Shown here: positions 33,471-46,811 of the stretch, piece after piece
How positions within the stretch are numbered: the stretch's first letter is position 1
Layout: the number at the start of each line of letters is the position of its first letter
NCBI GenBank assembly: GCA_043228905.1
Contig: JBHGNT010000010.1
Location: 11,408,001 to 11,472,000, forward strand
Source: Azolla caroliniana
Lineage: Eukaryota > Polypodiophyta
Direction: 5' to 3'
DNA: 64,000 nt
Notes under the pieces: model-generated
Database searches by the model: none
What the model was told of the DNA's origin: nothing
What the model saw: only the letters and a program-made list of their open reading frames with translations
Made by a program: the position numbers and the translations under genes

Positions 33471-34315
33471 AAGCTATGCACTTACTATGCTAGTGGATGT
33501 TGAGAACTTGTATATATTAATGGCATTTTGATACTAGCACTAGCATGACTAGATGAAACACACATGAATACAAGCTTGTGCACAAAACAAAAAGAGTGGG
33601 AAAAGGGACAGCTAGAATATAAGGGCCATGTAGCTAACCTTGGTCATTTTTATGTCTGATTTAGTCTTCATTTGCAATTTTTAAAGTGGTACTTTTCTCT
33701 CTTCCTCACATAAGATTTAAGTATTTCAAGGCTTACATTCATCTTTTTGTACTGCATGGTTCGTTTTATATATCTAGGGGGTATTTACAATGTGTACTTT
33801 CGATTCTTCTTGACTTATGAAGTGTGCCAACCTCAGATTGAGTAAATCATTGTAAGAGGAGAGTTTGTTCACAGTTGTTAGTAGCTTAGGAGTGAGCAAT
33901 GGATAAGATGCAGGAATGCACACATAAAAACTAAGTTTAGAGAACATTTTGGATACTCTGAAGGTGAAAATCTAAAGAATGGCACCTATGATAAAAGTTG
34001 CAAACATCAACAAGCAGTTCAATACCCAATAATTTATTTCCATAACCCATAAGTTCCAAACTCTCCGAGAATTACTCTGGGGTATAAAAAACATTCATTA
34101 CAAAATTGACCACTTGAAACCCCATTTGTTTCTTTAGGAAACATTAAAATTTATGGATACGAGTCTGCACTTCATGGTGCTTCAGAGATAGACCAAAAAC
34201 ATGGCACAATGCAAACCCATCCTGTCCTATACTAAGAAATATGACTTCAAGTTTATTTTCTTTCTTTTGGTTACTTGTTTTTCCCCTTCCAGAGGTGAAC
34301 TCGAAATTGATGTTC

Positions 34316-37300
34316 TCATCTTTTTCTTCTCTTCTTATTTTCAGGTTCTGATTCTGATTCTGATTCTGACTCCGAGCTGCTGCTCTCGGAATCAGTAGAA
34401 TCACCACTATCCGAACCACTACTGCTGGTGTCACTCTCTTCAGATGACTCATCAGAGTCTGATTCACTTTCAATTTGTCGCTGTTGCTGCATAATCAGCC
34501 TCGGCATGTTCTTCAAATATTCACGCAAGCTGTCTGTGATACCTCCCAACCCAATAGATGTGAAGAAGTTGATGGCAAATCGAGTGTTCTTTGGGTTGTC
34601 TTTAGGAAATATGCCTTCAAATGAGTCTTGCATAATAGGATCATTCAGCTTCTCATTCAGTTTCCGTAGCCCTAGATGCTCGGATAGCTCCTGCAGAATA
34701 TATAAACATATAAGTCCAGATGAGTTAAGCTCATATAGGGAAGGCAAGAAATCATATAAAACAAGTGAATTAACCATGTATATATGCCTGCATTTAAGGA
34801 TCCATTCTTACATCACTAACGCAGTAATTTCAATGTTCAGATGTGAGGATTCAGAGAAGTTTTCCCTGCTTATCTAATGATAAAGCAAAATGTGGCATTG
34901 ATCCCTCGAAAAGGTGATAAGCTTCTTCTCAGAAAATGCATTATTAGTGTGGTTTCTCCTACAATCACCTAATGCCCAGCATAGCAAATAATATAAAACT
35001 ATCAAACCTGGAAAAGAATCTTGATGAAAATACGTGATGAGGAGGTGGTATCTTCTTCAGTGAGTCGTATATATCCGAGAACATTCCAGGGCAGTGCATC
35101 CGTCCCCAATAAATGGGCAAAGAACTTGGCCACATTACGCAATTTATTAGTCTCGAGTCGATGTATCATTGAATATTGCTTTACAAAACACTCATCAAAG
35201 TTCTCTTGATAAATCTTGTTGATCATGCAAAATCTTTGGCCAAGGAGGCCATAATAACGTAGGTATGTCCTCTCTTGACTGCAACACTCGAGAAGCATTA
35301 TATTCAGCTCCATCTATGCAAATATGAACTATATTAGAAACGTATTGCCATAGACTAGAATAAAAAACATGAATACTTCAAAATATCCTAACCTCTTGTC
35401 CAGGTTCGAGCTTTATCTTCAATAACTTGTGACCTGCTTCTTCAAAATCTACACTTGACATGATGGTCAGATATATTGTTCTTCGCAGATTGACCAAATT
35501 TGTTTCCGTTTCATCTTTTATTTGCATCCTCTCAGCTTCTTCCTCATCATCCTCGTCACTTTCATCACTATCATCAGAACCACCAGAACTTTCTTCACCA
35601 TCATCAACTTCTTCTCCCAGAATATCTTTCTTTATTTTCTCATACTGTTTCTCATTCTCCAGAAAATCCTTGTCTGGCCTGAAAATATCTGAAATGGAAA
35701 CATGATCAAATTAGTTTCTGAAGTCAGCATAGTGCAAAATTAATGTTTGAAAATAAAAGGAAATTAATATTCAAAGATGACACTAGTTTTAATCATTGTC
35801 CGAAAGAAAACTAAGTAACAATTAGCTTTGACGACACTAATGCTAGAGTGCATCAGTGGTAGCACATGCCAAATTTGAGTGAAGATGCAAAGAAGTACAT
35901 GGAGCTCTGAGATATGTTTAGCAAAGTAAGTATGGCATATGATCTTAAGAGTGCATAACATGGGCTCAATGTATTTAATACCAACATGAGAAAAAGTATA
36001 GAAATAAGATAGTATGTATACCAAGATTTGTTTCTGGATCTAGATCGTCAGATAAGGAGATCTCATGAGTAAATTGATCTTCTTGATCCACAAGGTCTAA
36101 CTCTGGCAAAACAGCTTGATGTCCCTGTACAAACAGTTTTTCTTGAAACGATATAATTCCATTTTAAAACTTGATTAAATATGTTTATCGTTATATGGCT
36201 GTCACTCGATACACTTCTCGGCACCATAATATGACAACATAAATGTATTTGTATCGACTGTATAAAATGATCAATGTCAAGGTTTAAATTTTAAACAAGT
36301 TCCTTTGATTGTTGCTAAAGGAATGGTTTGAGAAGCAAATATTGAACTTGAGGGCTAGAAATGTAATTTTCCTTTTTTTGATGACGAATGCAGACCAATC
36401 CTATGGACTCAATACTAAAATGCCTAAAAGCACATTACCTTTCAGATAGTGAGATGTGTCACACTACAGATACATCTTGGCATATTACATGATACATAAA
36501 TATTGATGTTTACACCCATACACATAATAGATGGGTAATGCATATATATGCACCATGCTTCTTGTTCCTGTTCCCATTCTAAGATGCATCAAACCCAATA
36601 TGCCCTTAGGCATGTGAGGCAGCTACCCAACTAATCAATATCCCAGGAATACCATATCCAACATATAATATAGTTATGAACTTCATGAAGCACATTGCAA
36701 AAACATTTCCTATCTATAGTTTGACCTGTTAATTCTCAACTGTTTCCTATGCATTTGTATTTTTAATGAGTTTTAGAAAATATTTAAATTGAATTATATC
36801 ACCCACTGCTTTGTGCATAATTCATTGTAAAACAGAGATAAATTACTCAAATAATATGCATGATGACATAAAGAGATCATTAATGATGGGCATTGATCTA
36901 TACTTGTCCGAAAACAGCATGTCCAAACAAAAAACAAAAAACACAACTTTGAAAAGTCTAGAGTAATAATAAACTCTTCATCCAGAAGCTCATGATGTCA
37001 TACCTGAAATTGTGCCTTTCTAATTGCAAAGAGACCTTCTATCATGAATTGAACTCGCTTATCAATTTCTCCCTCATGAAGAATGCCCCTGAATCTTTCA
37101 AAAATTCCTGCAAAAGGAACCATCAAAATATGTAAGAATCACCAAGTACTGCAGTAGATTCATCAACATCAAGCTAGAAAATAATTGATTTTGTATAACA
37201 AGATGGATCAGCAGTAAATGAGCATTTGTTTCTAGGAAATTGTAGTTTGGAATATAGTCAGGGCACAAAAAACTTTGTGTGTTGTTTCTACCGTTATGAG

Positions 37301-39527
37301 GAATTCAAACATTATGTATGCTCAGGAATATAATTGCATTATTTGCATACAGAACATCATTACTTCATTCTATTCTTCTCAGGTTTATTGCTCTCATTCA
37401 AGAGATAAGATTATCTACACTCTGTATGGAAGGCATGCCCAAAATATCTGAATGTTTCAGGTTGCATGAACGTACACTCTTGCAACGGAATGCCCTCGAA
37501 ACCTTTGGGAATAAGCCTGATAAGCATAAAATTTAGGAGATTGGGATGTGATAAGCATATATATCACTCCATAAAGAATAGAGCAGAATATCCTTCACCA
37601 AAAGGAATTAATCTCATCCAGATCTGGAAAAAAGTATACCAATTATGACTACAAGAACAATGCTGAGATAAGAAATCAAGCTTCAGTTGCATCCAACTTT
37701 TTAAATTAATAGAAGTGAAGTATCAATATTTTTGACGGTATCTTTCACATAGGAGAATTTGCTTAAAGTAGAGTAACATACAGAAGTAAGGGACTTCGAG
37801 CTCACCGTGCAATCCTTGGGGAGCAAGATCCTGAAGAATAGCACCGCATTCTTTGACGAAGCCTACAGCAACCTAAGTATGGGAAAATATATCACTTTCT
37901 AGAAACATGTACTAAGAGGGAAGAAAACACAAAAAATAGTATCTAAGAGTACTTACCTCTACACTGTCATCAGTTGGATTTTCTAACAAGACCATCAATA
38001 CCTCTAATGCCACAACTTCATGTGCCACTTGCTGGTTGACAAGGTGGGCAACAAACTTAGCTGCTGCTAACAGCAAAGGCTATAAACAAAATATACAAAG
38101 GATAACATTAGAGTGCCTAGATAGCATAAATAAGGTATTTATAAAAATATTAGCCATCTGAAAGAAGTATACATCCTTGCCATCGAAAATCAAACCTTGT
38201 CATTTCTCTTGAGAGCCCTCCGAAACTGCAAAATAATTCTTTTGAGAAGGAGCTCACCAAGCTCTGGAAACTTAGTATTAACCACGGCAACTAAAGCAGC
38301 AAATACATGGGTAAAAGATGGTGAAGCCATCTGAGACTTCATACATGATCGAGCAAAAAGGCCACGGCCACGGATAAGGTTCTCTGAAAAAAGCTCAGGA
38401 ATGATATTCTTGATATTTGAAGCATTCACTTTGTTGACAAGCCCATTTATACTCTTCCTCAATGCATCCCATGTGATACGTTGGTATTCTACACTGCTCT
38501 TATCTTGAATGTCTTTCATCATCTGTGCTAGTTTGAAGGGGGGGATGTACACACCTCCACTTCGACCTTGGGGTTTCTCAACAATATTAGCATCATTTGT
38601 CCCTCCTACATGCTCTTTTTCTACAATCAATGGCTCATCCTTCTTCGATTTTGATCGCCACTGGCTTCCATCACCATTCTGCTCTCCTTTTTCTCTAAGA
38701 GTTCGGTCACGATTCCCATTATCTGTTGCTCTCTCTTCTCTTCGGATTTTAGGATGATGGCGACTCCCTCTCCCATTATGCTCATCTTCATCATCATCAT
38801 CATCATCATCCGACATCTTTCCTTTATCCCTTACTTTGTTTCTTCTATGTCGATGCCTTGCATCTCGCTCCCCGTCATCGTCGTCATCACTAATATCTCT
38901 CTCTACTTTCCTGTTTGATCTCTGTCTATTTCTTCCATCACGTGCATCATCATCATCCACCTCTCGCTCTGCTTTCGTGTTTGATCTGTACCGATTTCTT
39001 CCATCATGTTCATCTTCATCACCATCATCCATCTTTCTCTCTGACTTCCTGCTCGAACTATGTCTTCTATGCCCTCCTTCATGTTCGTCGACATCATCAT
39101 CATCCACCACTCTCTTCCCTTTTGTGCTCGATCTATGATTATGTCTTCTTCCATCACGTTCCTTCTCTTTCTCTTTCTCTCTCTCCTTCTCTTTCTTTTT
39201 ATCCTCTTCACTATCATCCTTCACCGTCTTCCTCTCCTTGCTTCTCCCCCCTTCCCTATCACTTCTATACCTATCTCCTTCGTATCTCCCAGGTGAACTT
39301 CGGTGGCTATGGAGATGGTCTGAGGACCTGTGCGTACCTGGGTGAGACGCTCGGTTCTCCTCTTCTTCTGAGAAGGAACCATCGTCTGAAGCTTCAGAGC
39401 TCCTGCTCCTGTTTCTACTTCTGTTACGGTCAGAGTGTTTGAGCTTCCCGTCTCGGTCTCTGTCTTTGTCTCGGACTCTAAGAGAATCGCTGTCAGGAGA
39501 CCAAGGGCTTCTTCTGCCACTGCCCAT
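34316..39527 (-). CDS. CWC22: Pre-mRNA-splicing factor CWC22, eight exons
   Basis: Exons (minus strand): 39527-38196, 38079-37958, 37872-37806, 37107-37004, 36124-36022, 35688-35393, 35313-35008, 34690-34316; all introns are GT-AG. About 900 residues. ATG 39527 (MGSGRRSP) is the only reasonable start. The N-terminus is a long RS/Asp-rich disordered tract; then [14 protein letters not shown] opens the MIF4G domain ([23 protein letters not shown]-like, [12 protein letters not shown]); then a linker and the MA3 domain ([43 protein letters not shown]); then a Ser/Asp/Glu tail. CWC22 binds eIF4A3 and brings the exon junction complex to the spliceosome. Exon 2 is one base short (122 instead of 123), which breaks the frame near 37980. 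Confidence 0.93.
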
Positions 39528-39547
39528 GGATGCCCACCACCGCCCTC

Positions 39548-39576
39548 TCTCCCTCTCTCTCTCTCTCTCTCTGTCT
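39548..39576. repeat. CT microsatellite upstream of CWC22
   Basis: A (CT)n run directly upstream of the start codon, so in the likely 5' leader or core promoter of CWC22; plants often have such tracts there. Confidence 0.8.
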
Positions 39577-39633
39577 GTCAGAGACACACAACTCAGTCAC
39601 TAGGGGACGGAGTTCGAATGCCTTCTGATAGCA

Positions 39634-39690
39634 TGTATGTATGTATGTATGTATGTATGTACATACATACATACATACATATATCATATA
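39634..39690. repeat. (ATGT)n/(ACAT)n inverted microsatellite
   Basis: About six ATGT units turn into about five ACAT units at 39661, forming a near-perfect palindrome of about 50 bp. It lies about 100 bp upstream of the CWC22 start. 39691-40083 has no gene seen. Confidence 0.85.
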
Positions 39691-40083
39691 TGTATCATGT
39701 ATGTATGTTTGGCTCGTGTCTATTTGCTACCAAATGATAATGAGGGACAATGCAATGAAAGGCATGTTCCCGCCGAGGGCCTGTGTCATCTACAGTATCA
39801 CTTTATCCAAAAAAAGTGTGTGAGTTTTCGATAGCTTGACTCTAATTTTCTTTGTCACTAGTAGCCCGATCATAAGCTATCTAGTGTTGATTTCAGAGAC
39901 CAAAAAAAACCTTGGATTGAAAATTGAATCCATACAAAGGCAGAGATTATGGTTCATTGCAGAATCGAGGATGACCCGACTCGGTAGCCAAATCAACGTT
40001 GCCGACACCCCGATCAGGAGAAATTCCCTCCTTAGAGGATTCAATGATCAAAGAAGTCCTCTATAGTGCACAAGATGCACACA

Positions 40084-42065
40084 CGTGGCGTGGCTACTGG
40101 ACTTTGGTGCAACATTCCACGTAACCCCAAACAACAAATGGTTGTCAAACTATTCGGTCAGCGCCAATGGCACAGTCCAATTAGGCAATGGGTAGAAGTG
40201 TAGAATAGCAGGATTTGGAGAAGTACCAATTCAACTATCAAATGGCAACACAATAATCCTGCACCAAGTCCGACACGCACCCGATCTGGAAAGGAGTTTG
40301 GTTTCCATCAGCTGCTAGCCGAAGACAGGTACCCAACGACTCTAAGTGAGTCGGTATGCATGATCAGCCGGGGAAATCTCATAATTGGGAGGGGACACAA
40401 GTACAACAATATGTATCCATTGATGGCGATCAATCCAGAAGGGGCAGTAAACGTAGCCGAAAGACCGACCGAAACCTATGGCATGGCCGACTTGGCCATA
40501 TGTCTCAAGCCGAACTCGATCGACTGATGGTGGTAAGCTACATCCCGAAACTTCAAGCAAAGATGGACTTCTACGAGCATTGTCGATACGAGAAACAAAC
40601 CTGAAGTTCACACTCTCTCCACTACGAGACGGTACAACAACCCCTAGAGCTCGTGCACATAGATATATGTGGACCCATGCTAGAGCGATCACTAGGAGGC
40701 CCCCGATACTTCATCACATTTGTAGATGACAATACACAAAAGGTTTGGGCCTACTCGATAAGGTCCAAAGACGAAGCGCTCGAGATATTCTCACTAGTAG
40801 TCAAGATGACCACCCTCCGACTCCTACTTGAACAGATGGACATAAAGACGACATTTCTACACAAAGATCTGGAAGAAGACATTTACAAGTGTAAAGAATC
40901 AAGAGATGGATTCTTGTGAAGCGGAATAGGTGTGAACTGTGTGTGTGTGTGAGAGAGAGAGAGAGAGTGAGAGAGACAAGGAATATGCAAGGTAAAAGTA
41001 TATTGACAAAGGAGAAAGACTCAACATATTACAAGGTGGGAGGAGGGTGCTTTATGTAGTCACCCTCTCTCTTCATTCACTACAAGCCTCATGGAGCATG
41101 GGGAATGTGAAAGCTCATAAGTTATGTGTCATAGAATATGATTCTATGACTCATACTAAATGCTAGAATACAAAGTGGTGACATAATGGTGACTCTTGAC
41201 CGTTGGAGTGTCTCTTCACTCTCAAGGTGAGTTCACACACTAGACCAAGTTGAGCTTGATTCTCAACAACATGTCTCAACCAGCAGGCTTCACAACAGCA
41301 GGGGAGGAAAGTCACCTCGTATGTCGACGGAAGAAAAGCCTCTATGGATTGAAACAAGCATCGAGGATGTGGTATTAGAAGTTCGACTCCTACATTAAAC
41401 AACTTGGATACCGTCGATCAAACTCTGACCCATGTATGTACATTCAACAATTGGCCAACGAGTCTAGGATTTATCTGATCCTATATGTCAACGACATGTT
41501 GATTGCAGGTAGCAATCAAACGGAAATAAGGAAGCTAAAGCAGAATCTTCACGACAAGTTCGCAATGAAGGAACTCGAACAAGCCCGACACATACTGGGA
41601 ATGAGGATCGAGTGAAATCGGACGACAAAAACTCTCTGACTCCCCCAATCTGACTATATCAGGTAGGTGTTGAATCGCTTCAACATGGAGAATGCGAAGC
41701 CAACATCAACACCGCTTCCGACATCGATCCGACTATCGGACAAAGACTCTCCTTCAAGGATAAGGAGAAAGAGCTTAATGGAAAGACAACCAACGCATCG
41801 GCAATAGGAAGTATCATGTACGTGATGGTGGTGATTGGACCCAACCTTGTATATGGCGTAGGGGTCATCAGCCGGTACATGTCAAACCCAGGGCGAAAGT
41901 ATTGGGAGGCCGTCAAGCACATCTTCAAGTACCTAAGAGGGACCGAGGTGTCGAAGACACTGGAGTTGAACGGACTGGCCGAAAGGATAAATTGGACTAT
42001 GATGGAGAGAGTTTGGAGCATGTTGGCACATGCTATGTTGCCCAAGATGTTTTGGGATGAGGCAC
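40084..42065 (+). pseudogene. copia-3 remnant, decayed and rearranged
   Basis: Pieces of copia pol: protease-like LDFGATFHVT near 40097; GAG-preintegrase LWHGRLGHMSQAELDRLM near 40480; integrase HIDICGP and FVDDNTQKVWAYS near 40655-40760; RT MDIKTTFLHKDLEEDIY near 40835; after a solo [12 protein letters not shown] and YVNDML (normally YVDD) near 41485; RNase H region (SNPGRKYWEAVKH). It then jumps to an integrase piece (RINWTMMERVWSMLAHA, 41985-42065) that should lie upstream of RT. Many stops. Confidence 0.8.
40890..41268. repeat. Solo LTR inserted in copia-3
   Basis: TGTAAAGAATC...GATTCTCAACA, with ACAAG at 40885-40889 and ACATG at 41269-41273 as a target duplication with one mismatch. Its ends resemble the copia-1 LTR (TGTAAAAG...TATCTCAACA). 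It interrupts the RT between EDIY and the following M. It contains (GT)n and (GA)n runs at 40938-40975. Confidence 0.8.
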
Positions 42066-42611
42066 TGTCGTGAGGATCCGTCACTACGTGCGAATCGTGA
42101 GGCGGAACTACCGGGGTTCTGGATCGGAAGGACTCGAAGTTTGCACTAGCTTTAGCGAGAAAGGAATTAAGATAGATTGAAAGAGAGAGAGATTGAGATA
42201 AGATAGAACGCTTGACTTTAGATTGAGAGAGATTAAGATTGAACTCTTGACTTTAGATTTGAAGAACAAGATTGATACATCAATTGGATAACAAATTTCT
42301 TACTTTTAATTTCTTGATTAATACATCGCCTAATGGGATAACGAATTTTCTTACTTTTTAATTTCTTGATTAATACATAGCTCCCGTTTTTCTTCTTCAT
42401 CCACTCTTTTATAGACGCCCCCATGCATATGATGCATGTGAGGGTACAAGACATACATGCAATGCATGTTTGCCATTTGGCGCTCATGCATTACATGTGA
42501 TGCATGATAACCATGTCACTCAATCAAGCTCTAATATGAGAATTTACATGTAAAAGTATAATGATAGAAAAAACATTTCTAAGGAAATGATTAAGCCTAG
42601 TGATAAGTCTA
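42066..42611. repeat. LTR-like fragment of the TGTCGTG family
   Basis: Starts TGTCGTGAGGATCCG, resembling the start of the gag-only element's LTR (TGTCGTGCCTTTCGG) and followed by a similar GGCGGAACTACCGGGGTTCTGG block. Contains tandem-like GATTGAGAGAGATTAAG and repeats of TTAATTTCTTGATTAATACAT, and ATGCATG-rich sequence. The right end is not defined. Confidence 0.45.
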
Positions 42612-43240
42612 TGTTGGGATTTCGGTCCCTCCGGATGGGATGTCCGGAGATGAATGACGGCAAGCCCGGTTGCGGTTACGGAGCCGGATGATGAAGACCC
42701 CGGTTACGGAACCAGATGATGAAGACCCCGGTTACGGAGCCGGATGATGAAGACCCCGGTTACGGAACCGGATGATGAAGACCCCGGTTACGGAACCGGA
42801 TGATGAATGTACCCGGAGAGAGATCCGGATGCGGAGACATATTTGTGAATATGTTTGCCAAGAGCCCTTGAGGCTATATTTGTAAATAGCCCGAAAGTCA
42901 TATGTGTATAAATATGACTTAGGGCAAACAGTTTTATGTTGTTGCTCATTTTTCATGAGAAGCGAGAGCAGCCGAGAGAGAGAGTGAGAGACGAAGAGGT
43001 CGTTGCCTCTGTGTATTACCGCCGCCTGTGGCGAAGACAGTGAGCTCAAGGTTGTTGCCTTGTAGCTTCACCAGTGTACATCCCTGTTCATAGTGATAGT
43101 TGGAGTTTGAGGACTCCCGTGGTTTTTTCCCATTTAGGGTTTTCCACGTAAAACATCCAGTGTACCTTTCTCTCTATTGTTTAGTGCATTTTCTATTTCC
43201 TGTTTTCTGTGAGTTGATCCCATTCCTCGGTTGTGGCCGA
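42612..43240 (+). repeat. Orphan copia-type LTR with U3 minisatellite
   Basis: TGTTGGGATTTCGGTCCCTCC start, TATA-like GTATAAATATGAC at about 42906. The inverted relative at 49539-50085 shares the start, the TATA region and the CGAGGT(C)GTTGCCTC and GGGTTTTCCAC blocks, which shows it is an LTR family. No matching coding interior is attached; 43241-43852 shows no firm feature. Confidence 0.7.
42674..42813. repeat. 28-bp tandem repeat, five units
   Basis: Units start at 42674, 42702, 42730, 42758 and 42786, exactly 28 bp apart, consensus GGTTACGGARCCRGATGATG plus AAGACCCC. It lies in the U3 part of the LTR and is absent from the sister LTR at 49539-50085. Confidence 0.9.
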
Positions 43241-43852
43241 GCACTGTTTTTCATCAGTCTATTGCCTCCTATCTTGGAGGTGCAAGGTTGAAGCCTTGCT
43301 TACATCCCTTTGATTACAAATTTCTAATAGGTTTTTTAGTCTAGATAATTTTGTTCGTTTCACACCGAAATCGTCGCGATAAACCTATCCAATCGATCTG
43401 TCTATCCGTTCTGGTTCTGGTTCTGGTTCCGATGTCGGTTTCGGTTCCGTTGTTGTCCGATTCCGGTTCCGGTTCCGCCAAAACTATTACGAGTAGTTAA
43501 GCCATAGTTTAGCCCAAGAACATTCTATGCTCCACTCATAGACAAAAAGTAATAAGTTTTGGCTCTACTTATATACTATGGGATCCTAATTTGTCCTATC
43601 TATGTGGGATATCTCATAGTTTTGTTTTTCTCTTCTTTTTCTCAAACTTCACATTCGCATAACTTGACATTTATTTGTTCGTTTCAAATGTAGTAAAGTA
43701 CATTCAGAAGCTCTTGAAGACCTCCATCTTCCCGTACCAAGATATTAAGCTAATCTAAAATAGTATCTTCACTATCATTGTTTCATGTCTTGTGTGAAGA
43801 ACCACACTCGATTTTGGACATTCTTCGCAAATTTCACACCATTGGCGAAAAT

Positions 43853-46034
43853 CTTCACGACAACGCTGATGACGACAACCTATGTGATAAACAAATCACC
43901 CTCAGTGCCCTTGGACGGAGACACACCACAAAGAGTATGGACTAGTAAAGACACGTCTTACTGACATCTGAAGGTGTTCAGTTGTCTCGCTTATGTGCTT
44001 GGTTCAAAGGGCAAGAGATCGAAATTGGATCCGAAGTCCCGACCATGCATATTCCTTGGGTACGACGATGATGAGTTTGGCTATTGAGTGTGAGACTTGG
44101 TTGAGAAGAAGGTTTTCTGTAGTCGAGACAAAGTCATCATGGAAGACAAGACCATTCTCGATTGGGAGTTGGAGAAGAAGGCAACGGACTCCGGGTCGAC
44201 CGAGAGAGATTGATCGAAAGATACAAGGACCCATCTGACCGGAAGCCGGAGGACACTAGAAGAACAGGTTGGAGTCGGACAAGAAACTGAACCAACCGAA
44301 GAAGAATTGGACACCGGAAGCAAACAAAACCCTGAATCGGATTCAGATGAAGAATAGACGGTGGAACCGGTGGTGGAAAACCAAGGACGAAGATATCCTC
44401 TAAGAGAGAGAAGGCCCCCTCCGGATATTTCCAGATGCAGAGCATGTCTTACTAACAGATGAAGGGAAGCCAAAAAGCTTCGAAGAAGCAAAGAAAGACA
44501 CCCACAACCATAAGTGGTTAACTGCAATGCAGGATGAGATAGATTCCCTGCATGAGAACCACACATACAAATTGATGGAGTTGCCGAAAAGGAAGAGAGC
44601 CCTCCAGAACAAGTGGGTGTACAAGTTAAAACTGGGAGATGTCGGAAATCTACCAAGATTCAAAGCTTAGATCGTGGTGAAGGGGTTTCAACAGAAGAAA
44701 GGAGTGGATTTCGATGAAATCTTTGCCCCGGTAGTGAAGATGACATCCATCCAGATTGCATTGAGCATTGCGGCAAGCCTGGACCTTGAGGTTGAGTAGC
44801 TAGACGTCAAGACGGTGTTCCTACACGATGACCTCGAAGAAGAGATCTACATGCAACAACCGGAGGGATTTGTCAAGAAAGGGAAGGAGCACCTGGTGTG
44901 TTGGTTGAAGAAGAGCTAATACAGATTGAAGCAAGCTCCTTGGCAATGGTACCAGAGGTTCAACTCCTTCATGATCGACCAAGCATACCACAAGACACAG
45001 GCCTAACACTGTGTGTTCATGAAGAAATTTGACGGAGTTGACTTCCTGATACTCCTGCTGTATGTGGATGACATGTTGATCATCAGACTAGACTGAATCA
45101 AAATTGGGAATCTACAGAAGGCCTTGAACCAGACTTTCTCAATGAAAGATTTAGGTCTAGCAAGACAAATACTAGGGATTCACATAATCTAGGACTGGCC
45201 AAAGAAACAGTTGTGACTGCCACAAGAGAAGTACGTGACAAAGGTGCTTAACAGGTTTAACATGTCGGATGCGAAGCCAGTCGGGTTGACACTTCTGGTA
45301 AATTGCAAGTTGTCCAGAAAGCAGAGCCCGAAGACAAAGGTAGAGAAGTCGAAAATGATGAAGATATTGTATGCCTCTATAGTCGGAAGCCTCATGTATG
45401 CAATGGTGTGTACACGATCAGATATCGGATATACAGTTAGAGTGGTTAGCCGGTTCATGAGCAATCTGGGAAGAGAGACCTAGGCCGTCGTCAAGTGGAT
45501 TCTTCGGTACTTGAAAGGCCCCATGAGCTTGTGCCTCTGATTCGGCTTAGGTAAACCCCAACTTGAAGGATTCACCAACTCAGACATGCCGACTGATGCA
45601 GATACCAGCTGGTCTACGTCCGGATATGCCATGACATATGTAGAGGGAGTTGTATCGTGGTAGTCGAGGCTGTAGAAGTCCATTGCATCGTCGACAACGG
45701 AAGCAGAGTACATGGTAGTTGTGGAAACCATAAGGGAATTAATCTGGATGAGGGACTTCATTGGAGAGTTGGGGATCTAAAAGGAGGAATATCGTCTCTA
45801 CTACGACAGTCAAAGCGTCATCCACCTTGCAAAGAACGCAACCTACCACTCCAGGACGAAGCACATCCAGCGAAGATATCACTGACTTCGGGAGAAGGTA
45901 AAAGACCAAGACTTCACTCTGGTGAAGATCCACATAGAGGAGAACGGGTCGGATATGTTGACCAAAGTGTTGTCAGCCAGCAAGCTAAATGCATGTTGGA
46001 GACGGATCGGATTGACGAAGACCCCATATTGTGA
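43853..46034 (+). pseudogene. copia-4 remnant: integrase tail, RT, RNase H
   Basis: Integrase tail (INKSPSVPLDGDTPQRVW, RSKLDPKSRPCIFLGYDDDEFGY), a linker rich in Glu/Pro/Ser, RT (VDVKT-like EQLDVKTVFLHDDLEEEIYMQQPEGF, LLYVDDML near 45060), and RNase H (TNSDMPTDAD, SSTTEAEYMVV, DSQSVIHLAKN, RTKHIQ). More than ten stops and frame changes. 46035-46329 has no gene seen. Confidence 0.85.
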
Positions 46035-46329
46035 AGTCAGTCTTTGTTCATAAGAAAAGACTGTTGCAAACATGTTGGATGCTAAGAGGTCTAATAATAA
46101 ATAACAATATGAAAGGAACTTGAAGGGATATAAAGTTAGAGGCATTTTTCAAAAGTAGAAAAAGCAAGAAAAAAAAACGCACAAAAAGCAAAGCAGAGAA
46201 AAAGCTCATAACTTCTTCACCTCATGTCAAAATTTCAAAAGAAAAGATTCATAAGAAACTTGACAAAGAGAGCTTTCTTGTATGACAAATTTGGGATAAC
46301 AAAGTAGAAATAGTGATATAAACAAATGT

Positions 46330-46746
46330 TGTTGGCCGAAGAAGAGTACGATTCAAAGGCCGGAGAATAATAGATCATTTAATAGATAATTATAGAGGAA
46401 ATGTATTAGGAAGTGATAGATCCAGATAGTTGTACCGATCCGGATTCACACCGTTTTGTACCCTTACCGGATGCCTATATAAAGGATCTGGATTGATTGT
46501 ATATAGGGTGGAAGTAATGCAAGTTAATTTATGAATTGTCTATCTTGTGTACTTGCTTTCTGTGGTTATATTTCTCTTAATATTACGTGTGTAATTCATT
46601 GTCAGATATGATATATGTATTCTGGAAAGTAACAAGATATGTGTATGCGTGAGAGACGGTAATCCATATCTCCGACCATACCTTTCGAAGTGTATTCTAG
46701 AAAGGGATACCTTGTGCTTGCGGCTAAGTCCAATCAAGGATCAACA
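46330..46746 (+). repeat. 5' LTR of gypsy-3
   Basis: TGTTGGCCGAAG start like gypsy-2 (TGTTGGCCGG), TATA box CTATATAAAGG at about 46475, end GGATCAACA followed by the primer site TTTTGGCGACCACG. About 417 bp; start could be 46327. Confidence 0.8.
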
Positions 46747-46811
46747 CAATTTTGGCGACCACGATTGCTGCATGGAGCAGGAACATCGGAGGATGGAGGT
46801 AGTCTAGATAG

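Noticed and set aside
38836-39442. Plus-strand His/Ser-rich frames opposite CWC22 exon 1
   Set aside because: Complement of the Asp/Arg-rich low-complexity tract of CWC22.
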